Source: Stenotrophomonas raiganjensis (SeqCode)
GTDB taxonomy: Bacteria; Pseudomonadota; Gammaproteobacteria; Xanthomonadales; Xanthomonadaceae
Length of the DNA: 64,000 nt
Reading direction: 5' to 3'
NCBI RefSeq assembly: GCF_030658505.1
Contig: NZ_JAUTXR010000163.1
Location: forward strand, 43,512-107,511
Numbering within the stretch: position 1 is the stretch's first letter; each line of letters opens with the position of its first letter. The notes below the pieces were generated by a model. That model searched no databases. It was not told where the DNA came from and was given only the letters and a program-made list of their open reading frames with translations. This document shows, piece by piece, positions 23,916-32,542 of the stretch. The position numbers were made by a program, and so were the translations under genes.

Positions 23916-25634
23916 CTACTTCTTCAGGAAGTTGTCCACCAGCAGATGCTTCACGTCGTCGAAGCGGCCGTTCAATACCGCATTGGCCGCGTACAGCGCC
24001 GTACCGGCCACCTGCTTGGCTTCGATCTGTGGCGGCATCACCAGCTCGGCGCGGCTGGTATGCACGTCCAGCAATGCCGGGCCACGCTGCGACAGGAAGT
24101 CCTGCACCGCTTCATCCAGGTCCTCGCTGCGGGTCACCGTGCGGCCGTGGAAGCCAATCACCTCGGCCAGGCGACCGAAGTCGGGGTTCTTCAGGTCGGT
24201 GTAGTTGTCCAGCAGGCCTTCCACCTTCTGCTCCAGCTCGACGAAGTTCAGCGAGCCGTTGTTGAACACCACGACCTTGATCGGCAGATTTTCCTGCACG
24301 GCCGTCAGCAGGTCGCCCAGCAGCATCGCCAGGCCGCCATCGCCGGACAACGAAATCACCTGCCGGCCGGGGAACGCCTTCTGCAGGCCCAGTGCCTGCG
24401 GCATTGCATTGGCCATCGTGCCGTGCAGCAGGCTGGTCAGCGTGCGGCGTCGACCGTTGACGCGGATATGCCGCAGCACCCAGACCATCGGCGAGCCGCC
24501 GTCAGCGGTGAACAGCGCATCGTCGCTGGCGTACTTCGACAGCAGCGCGGTCAGATGCTGCGGGTGGATAAGCTCGCCCTCGCCCGGCTGTTCTTCCTGC
24601 TCGCGCTTCTTCAGCGCCTTGTCGCGACGTTCGATACATTCGTCCAGGAAACTGCTGTCCTCGCGCGGCGGCAACATCGGCAGCAAGGCATCCAGCGTCG
24701 GTGCGATGTCACCGACCACGCCGAGGTTCACCGGATGGCGGCGGCCGAGATGGCTGCCATCGCGGTCGACCTGGATGATCGTGGCCTTGTCCGGGTAGAA
24801 CTGGCCCCAGGCGAAGTCGGCGCCGAGCAGCAGCAGCGTGTCGCACTCCATCAGCGTGTGGAAGCCGGATTCGATGCCGAAGATGCCGGTCATGCCCATG
24901 TTGTACGGGTTGTCCGGCTCGACGAAGTCCTTGGCGCGCGAGGTGTGCGCGATCGGTGCCTGCAGGCGCCGGGCCAGTTCCAGCAGCTGTGCGTGCGCAC
25001 CCTGGCAACCGGCGCCGGCGTAGATGCCGATGCGCTTGCCCTGCCCCAGCAGCTCGGCGATGCGCTGCAGCTCAGCATCCGACGGGCGCAGCACCGGCTG
25101 GGTGTAATGCACCGAGAACGGCACATCGTGCTTCACTTCGGCCTGGCTGATATCGGCGGGCAGGATCACCACCGCCACGCCACGGCGGCTGATCGCGGCC
25201 TGGCAGGCCAGGGTGACCACGCGACGCGCCTGCTCGGCGCTGTGCACCTGCTCGCAGAACACCGAACAACTGGCGTACACCGCCTTGAAGTCCACTTCCT
25301 GTGGGAATTCCATGCCCAGCTCGCTGGTCACCACCTGGCTGGCGATCAGCACCATCGGCGCGCGGTTGCGGTTGCTCTCGAACACGCCATTGATGAAATG
25401 CAGGCTGCCGGGGCCGCAGGAGCCGGCGCAGGCGGTCAGTTCGCCGCTCACCAGCGAATCGGCGCCTGCGGCAAAGGCTGCTACTTCCTCATGCCGCACA
25501 TGCACCCATGCGATCTCGCTGCCATGCATCGCATCGGTCACATGGTTGAGCGTATCGCCCACGATGCCGTAGCAACGGCGGACACCGGCCTGCTGCAGGG
25601 CGTCCACCACGATTTCGGCCACGCGCTTGCTCAT
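23916..25634 (-). CDS. poxB: Pyruvate dehydrogenase (quinone), PoxB type
   Basis: 572 residues, the same length as E. coli PoxB. It decarboxylates pyruvate to acetate and CO2 with TPP and FAD and passes electrons to ubiquinone at the inner membrane. Seen: N-terminal TPP-PYR domain with the catalytic Glu in VRHEEVAAFAAGA, a central FAD domain, and a C-terminal TPP-PP domain with SLSGDGGLAMLLGDLLTA...NN. The last ~20 residues (FDDVKHLLVDNFLKK) are the place of the lipid-binding helix. The start MSKRVAEIVVDALQQAG is used; two in-frame ATGs upstream lack homology. Confidence 0.9.
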   Translation of the reverse strand: MSKRVAEIVVDALQQAGVRRCYGIVGDTLNHVTDAMHGSEIAWVHVRHEEVAAFAAGADSLVSGELTACAGSCGPGSLHFINGVFESNRNRAPMVLIASQVVTSELGMEFPQEVDFKAVYASCSVFCEQVHSAEQARRVVTLACQAAISRRGVAVVILPADISQAEVKHDVPFSVHYTQPVLRPSDAELQRIAELLGQGKRIGIYAGAGCQGAHAQLLELARRLQAPIAHTSRAKDFVEPDNPYNMGMTGIFGIESGFHTLMECDTLLLLGADFAWGQFYPDKATIIQVDRDGSHLGRRHPVNLGVVGDIAPTLDALLPMLPPREDSSFLDECIERRDKALKKREQEEQPGEGELIHPQHLTALLSKYASDDALFTADGGSPMVWVLRHIRVNGRRRTLTSLLHGTMANAMPQALGLQKAFPGRQVISLSGDGGLAMLLGDLLTAVQENLPIKVVVFNNGSLNFVELEQKVEGLLDNYTDLKNPDFGRLAEVIGFHGRTVTRSEDLDEAVQDFLSQRGPALLDVHTSRAELVMPPQIEAKQVAGTALYAANAVLNGRFDDVKHLLVDNFLKK

Positions 25635-25695
25635 CGGATACATCCTCGAACGGGGGAACATCCGAGGCTAGACCCGATGAAGTGATGCCTCTGCA

Positions 25696-25762
25696 AAAAA
25701 GGGGACGGAGGGAATTAAGTCGTATGTGCCACAAACGACTTAATTCCCTCCGTCCCCTTTTT
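25696..25762. repeat. 67-nt palindrome, copy 2
   Basis: Same element as at 5429-5495, with a few base changes that are mostly matched on the other arm (GGGATTAAG becomes GGAATTAAG with AATTCC opposite). It lies between poxB and the next minus-strand gene, three bases past that gene's stop. Confidence 0.85.
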
Positions 25763-25764
25763 CT

Positions 25765-26622
25765 TCAATCGTTGACGTTGATCCAGCCTTCCACCGCGCC
25801 CTGCTTCGGGTTGCGGTAGCGCAGCTTCACCCAGCCGTCCTGTTCATCCAGCAGTTCCACGCGGTCGCCCTGCACCAGGTAACGCTTGGTGCTGGACGCG
25901 CCGGGTCGGTCGAACAGGAACAGGCACGCGGTTACCACGGTGGCCTGCTGACCACGCAACGGCCCGGCCGGCGGTGCGCCCAGGCCATCGGCGATGGCAC
26001 TTTCCAGCACACGGCCGGCCGGATCATACGTGCGCCAGACCGCCAACGGGCCCTGCTCGTCGGTCTGTTCCCACTGCAGCGCGGCGTTAAAGGTATCGTC
26101 CAGCATCAGCACGCTCTCAGAGCGGTACAGATGGAGCTTCGCGCCTGCAAACCGGTACTGGTCGGTGTACCACATCGGGCCACTGCGGCAGCTGCTGGTC
26201 AGCGTTCGAGTGGCAGCATCCACGCTCAACCCCATCAGCTCGCCGCAGCTGTCCTTGCCGTGGGTGTCGGCCTGCAGCGCGCGAAACGCGGCACTGGCCG
26301 GATCGAACCGGTACACCACTACCGCTTCATTGACCATGCCTACCGATGCACGTGCGACCAGTTCCGGGTAGCCATCGAAATCGACGTCTTCAAGCGACCA
26401 CCGCGAATTTCCGTCGGCATCCGCCGCACCCGCCAGCGTCTGGCGCTTGCCCGACGGTGACAGCTGCACCGCGATGCTGCCGTCCTGCTGGGGATCGGCA
26501 TGCGCCTGTACATGCGCGGCCACCTGGAAGCGCAACGTTTCGCCGTCGTCGCCACGCGCCTGCACCGACGGTGCCAGCAGTCCCGCCAGCACCAGGCCCA
26601 GCACGCATTCCCTGTGTTTCAT
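25765..26622 (-). CDS. Secreted protein with C-terminal SH3-like domain
   Basis: About 285 residues. A signal peptide (MKHRECVLGLVLAGLLAPSV..) is followed by a VCBS/XAC2610-like stretch (~50-110) around WSLEDVDFDGYPELVARASVG, where DVDFDGYPEL is an Asp-rich repeat-like element. A bacterial SH3-like end (~225-285) reads KRYLVQGDRVELLDEQDGWVKLRYRNP...GWI. SH3b domains often bind the cell wall. There are two adjacent ATGs (26625 and 26622); the second is better spaced from AGGGAG. It lies 36 bases downstream of the lipoprotein gene in the same direction and may share its transcript. No specific function is assigned. Confidence 0.8.
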   Translation of the reverse strand: MKHRECVLGLVLAGLLAPSVQARGDDGETLRFQVAAHVQAHADPQQDGSIAVQLSPSGKRQTLAGAADADGNSRWSLEDVDFDGYPELVARASVGMVNEAVVVYRFDPASAAFRALQADTHGKDSCGELMGLSVDAATRTLTSSCRSGPMWYTDQYRFAGAKLHLYRSESVLMLDDTFNAALQWEQTDEQGPLAVWRTYDPAGRVLESAIADGLGAPPAGPLRGQQATVVTACLFLFDRPGASSTKRYLVQGDRVELLDEQDGWVKLRYRNPKQGAVEGWINVND

Positions 26623-26658
26623 CATCGCTCCCTGCGGCACCACGGTGGCACCGTCAAC

Positions 26659-27141
26659 TCAGAACGATACCTCGACCGGCTGCCGCGACCACAGCACCGA
26701 TTGATGCTTGGTCTGCTGCTTCCACGCCAGGCGGATCGCTTCGATATCGGCGCGGCGCTGCGGGGTGTCCTCGTGCAGCACCACCAGCACCTTGGTGCGC
26801 AGGCGGTTGGGCGCGGCATCGCCACGGAACAGCCACTGGCCGTAGGCATCGAACACGGTCAGGCCATCGGGGAAGCGCGGGGTCACTTCCTTGTCCAGGA
26901 AGGTGCGCCACTGCGCCTCGCTGATGGTGTCGGCCTGCGGACGGTTGCCGGCGCCCTGCTCCTCGCCCACGCCGAAGTACAGCTCGCTGCGCACCCAGCC
27001 GTGGCCAGCGGACGGCCGTGCGGCATCGCCCTTCAGTTCGGCCGTAGTGGCCGTGGCATAGGCGCTGGGCGCCTGCGAAGAGAGGCTGGCGCAGCCACTG
27101 GTGGCCAGCAGAACGGCGAAGACGAGGCCAAGGTGTTTCAT
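26659..27141 (-). CDS. DUF3574-type lipoprotein
   Basis: 160 residues. Lipoprotein signal MKHLGLVFAVLLATSGC (lipobox TSGC, Cys17) then a ~115-residue domain with RSELYFGVGEEQGA, FLDKEVTPRFPDGLTVFDAYGQW and KVLVVLHEDTPQRRADIEAI, the pattern of the DUF3574 family. It is likely periplasmic and its function is unknown. It appears to be the first gene of a two-gene unit with the SH3-like protein gene (36-base gap). Confidence 0.85.
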   Translation of the reverse strand: MKHLGLVFAVLLATSGCASLSSQAPSAYATATTAELKGDAARPSAGHGWVRSELYFGVGEEQGAGNRPQADTISEAQWRTFLDKEVTPRFPDGLTVFDAYGQWLFRGDAAPNRLRTKVLVVLHEDTPQRRADIEAIRLAWKQQTKHQSVLWSRQPVEVSF

Positions 27142-27359
27142 CGGTACAGCTCCGGGGAAGGGGGACAGGGCAAGCCGGCAGCGTACAGCGCCACCGTCCC
27201 GGCGTGCTGATGCCAGCAGGGCATCAACTCATGCCGGACCGGCAGGGGCTTGCATCGGCACCGGTCATCACGCGAAGATAATATATCGCTTCATCCGGAT
27301 GGATGTAAGTGAAACCATCTCCCCCCCCCTTCCCCGTCGTCGTTGTTGCTGGAGCCCCC

Positions 27360-29795
27360 ATGTCCGTCAGCCTGCCCGCGTCGCCGCTCGGCCTCGCCAT
27401 CGCCCTCGCGCTGTCCTCCGCCGCCGTCCCGGCCCTGGCCCAGGACACCACCAACCTGGACACGGTGATCGTCACCGGCACCCGTGCCGCCGACCGCACC
27501 GTGCTCGAATCCACCTCGCCGGTGGATGTGCTCACCGCCGAGGACATCCGCAAGGCCGGCGTGGTCAACGGTGAGCTGGGCAGCGCGCTGCAGGCGCTGC
27601 TGCCGTCGTTCAACTTCCCCCGCCAGTCCAACTCCGGTGGCGCCGACCACGTGCGTGCCGCGCAGTTGCGTGGCCTGTCGCCGGACCAGGTGCTGGTGCT
27701 GGTCAATGGCAAGCGCCGCCACCACACCGCGCTGGTCAACACCGACAGCAAGATCGGCAAGGGCACCACCCCGGTCGACTTCAACTCGATTCCGGTCAGC
27801 GCGATCAAGCGCATCGAAGTGCTGCGCGACGGCGCCGGCGCGCTGTACGGCTCCGATGCGGTCGCCGGCGTGATCAACGTGATCCTCGACAACGGTGGCG
27901 ATGGCGGCGAAATCGAAGCCAGCTACGGTGCCAACCACACCGACCTCAAGCCGATCGGCCGCACCCTCACCGACGGCCAGACCGGCAACATCAGCGCCAA
28001 GGTCGGCACCTCGCTGGGCGAGGACGGCGGCTTCCTGCGCGTCGGCCTGGAATACAAGCACCGCAACGGTACCAACCGCGCCGGCTTCGACCAGATTCCG
28101 CCGTGGGACCAGACCCCGGGCAACCTGGCGCTGCAGGGCAAGCGCAACTATGTGCTGGGCGATGGCAAGAGCAAGGACATCAACCTGTGGCTGAACACCG
28201 AGATCCCGGTGGGCCAGACCTCGACATTCTATGCGTTCGGCACCTTCAACCAGCGCGATACCGAAGGCGCAAACTACTTCCGCTACGCCGATGGCGATGC
28301 CAACTGGAAGGAGGTCTATCCGAATGGGTACCGGCCGATCTCCGAGGGCGAGAACCGCGACGTGCAGGCCGTGGCCGGCGTGCGCGGGCAGTGGGGCGAG
28401 TGGAGCTACGACGGCAGCCTGGATTACGGCCAGAACGACTTCACCTACCGCCTGCGTGATTCGCTCAACGCCTCGTTGGGCCCGACCAGCCCGACCCGCT
28501 TCAAGACCGCTGACTACGAATACGCGCAGACCGTGGGCAACCTCGACCTGAGCCGCGTGTTCACCCAGAGCGACAGCATCAGCCACACCCTGGGCCTGGG
28601 CGTGGAGGCGCGCCACGAGCGCTACCAGACCCGCCCCGGCGACCCGGCCAGCTACGCTGCCGGTCCGTACACCAACCGCCCGACCGGCTCGCAGGCCGGT
28701 GGCGGCCTGACCCCGCAGGACGCGGCGACCCTGTCGCGTGACGTGGCCAGCGCCTATGCCAGCCTGTCCAGCCAGTTCGGCGAGAAATTCTCCACCGATC
28801 TGGCCGCACGCTACGAGCACAACGACGACTTCGGCGGTGAACTGACCGGCAAGCTCGGCCTGCGCTATGAATTCACCCCGGCGTTCGCGCTGCGCGGTGC
28901 CATCTCCAACAACTTCCGTGCGCCGTCGCTGGCACAGATCGGCTACGAATCCACCTCCACCGGCTACAACGCTGGCGGCCAGCTGGTGCAGGGCCGCCTG
29001 TTGTCGGTCAACAACCCGATCGCGCGTGGCCTCGGTGCGCAGAACCTGAAGCCGGAGAAGTCGATCAATACCTCGCTGGGCTTCACCAGCCGAATTGGCG
29101 AGCACTTCGACCTGTCGCTGGACTTCTTCCAGATCGACATCGACGACCGCATCGCGCTGTCGGAGAGCATCACCGGTGATGCGCTGACCGACTATGTGGC
29201 CGCCAACTACGGCGTCAGCGGCCTGCAGAGCGCCAGCTTCTTCGTCAACGCGGCCGATACCCGCACCCGTGGCGCCGAGCTGGTGAGCAACTGGCGCCAG
29301 TCGCTGGGCGATGGCCAGCTGCTGCTGACCGGCACCTACGCCTACACCAAGACCACGCTGAAGAACGTGCTGGCCACGCCGGCGCAGCTGCGCGCGCTGA
29401 ACCCGGACTACGTGCTGTTCGGCATCGAAGAGACCAACACACTGACCGATGCAACGCCGCGTACGCGCGGCAGCTTCTCGGCCGCATGGAGCAACGACCA
29501 CTGGTCGCTGAGCACCCGCGTGAACCGCTATGGCAGCGCCACCCGCGTGTTCAACTTCGGCGATGGCTACATCCCGCGCCAGACCTACCAGGCCGAGTGG
29601 CAGCTGGATGCGGAAGTGGAGTACCGCATCACCCCGCGCTGGAGCGTGGCCATCGGCGGCCAGAACCTGACCGACAACTACCCGGATCGATCCAACAGCG
29701 ACATCCACTACTTCGGCAACCTGCCGTACGACGTGCTGTCGCCGATCGGCAGCAACGGCGCGTACTACTACGGCCGCGTCCGCTATACGTTCTGA
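27360..29795 (+). CDS. TonB-dependent outer membrane receptor
   Basis: 811 residues. Signal peptide MSVSLPASPLGLAIALALSS.., TonB-box/plug start LDTVIVTGTRAADRTV, plug motif RGLSPDQVLVLVNGKRRH, then a beta-barrel ending YYYGRVRYTF. It is a paralog of the receptor at 7707-10094. The ATG at 27360 has GGAG six bases upstream and starts the signal peptide; an in-frame GTG at 27309 would add 17 residues. The leader (27142-27359) contains an AT-rich ATAATATAT at ~27278, a possible -10. The substrate is unknown. Confidence 0.9.
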   Translation: MSVSLPASPLGLAIALALSSAAVPALAQDTTNLDTVIVTGTRAADRTVLESTSPVDVLTAEDIRKAGVVNGELGSALQALLPSFNFPRQSNSGGADHVRAAQLRGLSPDQVLVLVNGKRRHHTALVNTDSKIGKGTTPVDFNSIPVSAIKRIEVLRDGAGALYGSDAVAGVINVILDNGGDGGEIEASYGANHTDLKPIGRTLTDGQTGNISAKVGTSLGEDGGFLRVGLEYKHRNGTNRAGFDQIPPWDQTPGNLALQGKRNYVLGDGKSKDINLWLNTEIPVGQTSTFYAFGTFNQRDTEGANYFRYADGDANWKEVYPNGYRPISEGENRDVQAVAGVRGQWGEWSYDGSLDYGQNDFTYRLRDSLNASLGPTSPTRFKTADYEYAQTVGNLDLSRVFTQSDSISHTLGLGVEARHERYQTRPGDPASYAAGPYTNRPTGSQAGGGLTPQDAATLSRDVASAYASLSSQFGEKFSTDLAARYEHNDDFGGELTGKLGLRYEFTPAFALRGAISNNFRAPSLAQIGYESTSTGYNAGGQLVQGRLLSVNNPIARGLGAQNLKPEKSINTSLGFTSRIGEHFDLSLDFFQIDIDDRIALSESITGDALTDYVAANYGVSGLQSASFFVNAADTRTRGAELVSNWRQSLGDGQLLLTGTYAYTKTTLKNVLATPAQLRALNPDYVLFGIEETNTLTDATPRTRGSFSAAWSNDHWSLSTRVNRYGSATRVFNFGDGYIPRQTYQAEWQLDAEVEYRITPRWSVAIGGQNLTDNYPDRSNSDIHYFGNLPYDVLSPIGSNGAYYYGRVRYTF

Positions 29796-29820
29796 TCGCT
29801 CCGGATGTAATTGCCTTGGG

Positions 29821-29898
29821 TGGGTGCGGACCGTTGGTCCGCACGGCCCGGGTTCAATGCAGACTGACCCTTTGTGCCGACCAACGGTCGGCACCCAC
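29821..29898. repeat. Inverted pair of GTGGGTGC-type palindromes
   Basis: TGGGTGCGGACC-GTT-GGTCCGCA (29821-29844) and a diverged inverse unit (29875-29898) form a long stem between the receptor gene and otsB. They resemble SMAG units in size and pairing. Confidence 0.7.
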
Positions 29899-29960
29899 CG
29901 AAGCAAGGCCGTAGCCTGCCCTCGACCCCACGTACACGCCCCCGCTGGCAAGGTGGGCGC

Positions 29961-30719
29961 ATGGCTGAACCGTTCCCCCTGCGTCCGCCACCGCCATTGC
30001 TGGACGACGCCTGCGCGTTGTTCCTCGATGTCGACGGCACCCTGATCGAATTCGCTGCACGCCCGGATGCCGTGCAGCTGCTGCCGGATGTGCGTGAAGC
30101 CATCGGCCGCATCAGCGACCGCCTGGAAGGTGCCGTGGCACTGGTCAGTGGTCGACCGCTTGAACAGCTGGACCAGTTGTTCGCTCCCCTGCAACTGCCC
30201 GCCGCCGGCCTGCATGGCCATGAACTGCGCGGCCACGATGGACGCGTGCTGCGCGACGAACACGACGACGATACCGCCGAGTGGCTGCACGCCCTGCACC
30301 AGCAGGCGATGCGCTTCGCCCACGGCCATCCCGGCGTGCTGGTGGAAGACAAGGGCGTCGGCCTGGCGCTGCACTGGCGTGGCGCGCCGCACGCCGCACA
30401 CGATGTCCGCGCCTTCGCCGACCGCCACGTGCGTGGCCGCACCAGCTACCGCCTGCAGCCTGGCGACCATGTGGTCGAGTTCGTACCCGTCGGCACCGAC
30501 AAGGGACGCGCGGTGCGGCGGATGATGCAGTACCTGCCCTTCCGCGGCCGCCTGCCGGTGTTCCTCGGCGATGACCTCACCGACGAATTCGGCTTCGACG
30601 CCGCCAACGGCCAGCATGGCTGGAGCGTGCTGGTGGGCGAACGTGAACCCAGCGTGGCGGTGTTCGCACTGCCCGACATACGCAGCGTGCACGCCTGGCT
30701 GCGTGAGAATGCCTATTGA
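29961..30719 (+). CDS. otsB: Trehalose-6-phosphate phosphatase
   Basis: 252-residue HAD-family enzyme that removes phosphate from trehalose-6-phosphate, the last step of trehalose synthesis. HAD motif I is FLDVDGTLIEF (nucleophile Asp), motif II is ALVSGRPL, and motif III/IV is VFLGDDLTDEFGF near the C-terminus. It is the first gene of an otsB - GH15 - otsA operon. The stop overlaps the open frame of the next gene. Trehalose made here serves osmotic and desiccation protection. Confidence 0.93.
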   Translation: MAEPFPLRPPPPLLDDACALFLDVDGTLIEFAARPDAVQLLPDVREAIGRISDRLEGAVALVSGRPLEQLDQLFAPLQLPAAGLHGHELRGHDGRVLRDEHDDDTAEWLHALHQQAMRFAHGHPGVLVEDKGVGLALHWRGAPHAAHDVRAFADRHVRGRTSYRLQPGDHVVEFVPVGTDKGRAVRRMMQYLPFRGRLPVFLGDDLTDEFGFDAANGQHGWSVLVGEREPSVAVFALPDIRSVHAWLRENAY

Positions 30720-30748
30720 CCCGGCCAACCCCCACGGCCGCAACCGAG

Positions 30749-32542
30749 ATGTACCGCGTGATGACCCAACCCGATCTTGATCTGGGCGTGGTCGGCAACG
30801 GCAGCTTCGGCGCCCTGGTCGACAAACATGCCCGCGTTGTCTGGAGCTGCCTGCCCACCTTCGACGGCGACCCCACCTTCTGTGCCCTGCTCGGTCCCAA
30901 CCAGCAGACCGGTGGTGACTTCGCCATCGAGCTGGAGGACTTCGCCGGCAGTGAACAGGAATACCTCACCAACACGGCGATCCTGCGCACCGTGCTGCGC
31001 GACGCGCACGGCGGCGAACTGGAAATCCTCGATTTCGCCCCGCGCTGGCGCCAGAACGATCGCTTCTACCGCCCGGTCAGCCTGATCCGCCAGGTGCGCC
31101 CGCTGGCCGGCAGCCCACGCATCACCGTGCACGCACGGCCACTGGCCGACTGGGGCGCACGCGTGCCCGAGTCCACCTGGGGCAGCAACCACGTGCGCTG
31201 GATCCTGCCCGAACACGTGCTGCGGCTGACCACCGACGTGCCGGTGCGCTTCGTGCGCGACGGCCTGCCGTTCGTACTCAACCATCCCATCCACCTGATC
31301 CTGGGCGTGGATGAATCGCTCAACCGTTCGATCAGCGGCTATGTGCAGGAGGCCTTCCAGCGCACCCGCGACTACTGGCGCGAATGGGTGCGCTACCTGT
31401 CCATTCCGCTGGAATGGCAGGACGCGGTGATCCGCAGTGCGATCACCCTGAAGCTGTGCCAGTACGAGGACAGCGGCGCGATCATCGCGGCGATGACCAC
31501 CTCCATCCCGGAAGCGCCCGGCAGCGTGCGCAACTGGGACTACCGCTATTGCTGGCTGCGCGATGCGGCGTTCGTGGTGCGTGCGCTGAACCGACTTGGC
31601 GCCACCCGTACGATGGAGCAGTTCCTCGGCTACATCTTCAACCTGGCCACCACCGACGGGACGCTGCAGCCGCTGTACGGCATCGGCTTCGAGGCCAAGC
31701 TGGACGAAGACGAAGTGCCCAGCCTGTCCGGTTATCGCGGCATGGGCCCGGTAAGGCGCGGCAACCTGGCCTGGGTGCAGCGCCAGCACGATGTCTACGG
31801 CAGCGTGGTGCTGGCCTCCACGCAGTTGTTCTTCGACCGGCGCCTGCAGGACCCGGGTGATGCACACACCTTCGCCCGCCTGGAACCCCTGGGCGAACAG
31901 GCCTTCGCCCTGCACGACGTACCCGATGCCGGCCTGTGGGAATTCCGCGGCCGCACCGAAGTGCACACCTACACCAGCGCGATGTGCTGGGCCGCCTGCG
32001 ACCGCCTGTGCAAGATCGCCGTGCGCCTGAAGCGTGACGACCGCGCGCATTACTGGCGCGAGCGCGCCGACACCATCCACGCGCGCATCATGGCCGAATC
32101 CTGGAACGAGGAGCTGGGCCACTTCACCGATACCTTCGGCGGCCATCGCCTGGATGCCTCGCTGCTGCTGCTGGCCGATATCGGTTTCATCGACGCGCTG
32201 GACGCGCGCTTCATCGCCACCGTCGATGCCATCGGCCGCGACCTCAAGCATGGCAATTCGCTGTACCGCTATGTCGCGCCGGATGACTTCGGTGAACCGG
32301 AAACCAGCTTCACCATCTGCACCTTCTGGTACATCGACGCGCTGGCCGCGATCGGGCGCATGGATGAAGCACGTGAGATGTTCGAGCTGCTGCTGAAGCA
32401 GCGCAATCACCTGGGCCTGCTGTCGGAGGATCTGGCCTTCGACAGCGGCGAGGCCTGGGGCAATTTCCCGCAGACCTATTCGCACGTCGGCCTGATCACC
32501 GCCGCAATGCGCCTGTCGCGGTCCTGGCAGGAGGCATCGTGA
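30749..32542 (+). CDS. Glycoside hydrolase family 15 protein (glucoamylase-like/trehalase-like)
   Basis: About 597 residues with no signal peptide, so cytoplasmic. An N-terminal beta-sandwich (DLDLGVVGNGSFGALVDKHA, WSCLPTFDGDPTFCALL) is followed by an (alpha/alpha)6 barrel with RNWDYRYCWLRDAAFVV. The region near VPSLSGYRGMGPVRRGNLA...QHDVYGS and a late Glu in SEDLAFDSGEAWGNFPQTYSHVGL, a GH15 catalytic-base neighbourhood, complete the pattern. Family members hydrolyse alpha-glucans, and some are trehalases. Position between otsB and otsA favours an alpha-glucoside of the trehalose pathway. The start is uncertain: TTG at 30716 overlaps otsB, while ATG at 30749 and ATG at 30761 are alternatives. 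Confidence 0.88.
   Translation: MYRVMTQPDLDLGVVGNGSFGALVDKHARVVWSCLPTFDGDPTFCALLGPNQQTGGDFAIELEDFAGSEQEYLTNTAILRTVLRDAHGGELEILDFAPRWRQNDRFYRPVSLIRQVRPLAGSPRITVHARPLADWGARVPESTWGSNHVRWILPEHVLRLTTDVPVRFVRDGLPFVLNHPIHLILGVDESLNRSISGYVQEAFQRTRDYWREWVRYLSIPLEWQDAVIRSAITLKLCQYEDSGAIIAAMTTSIPEAPGSVRNWDYRYCWLRDAAFVVRALNRLGATRTMEQFLGYIFNLATTDGTLQPLYGIGFEAKLDEDEVPSLSGYRGMGPVRRGNLAWVQRQHDVYGSVVLASTQLFFDRRLQDPGDAHTFARLEPLGEQAFALHDVPDAGLWEFRGRTEVHTYTSAMCWAACDRLCKIAVRLKRDDRAHYWRERADTIHARIMAESWNEELGHFTDTFGGHRLDASLLLLADIGFIDALDARFIATVDAIGRDLKHGNSLYRYVAPDDFGEPETSFTICTFWYIDALAAIGRMDEAREMFELLLKQRNHLGLLSEDLAFDSGEAWGNFPQTYSHVGLITAAMRLSRSWQEAS

Noticed and set aside
27291-30743. A 1150-codon open frame on the minus strand, and similar long antisense frames such as 7938-10184 (-) and 21601-23244 (+)
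   Set aside because: These are antisense shadows of the TonB receptors, otsB and the permease in GC-rich DNA. Their translations are low-complexity (His/Gln/Arg or Ala/Val/Gly rich) and match no family.
30716-30748. TTG at 30716 as the GH15 start, overlapping the otsB stop
   Set aside because: It is possible through coupling, but the added residues (MTRPTPTAATE) are Pro/Thr-rich and an ATG at 30749 lies closer to the conserved start; left as an alternative.
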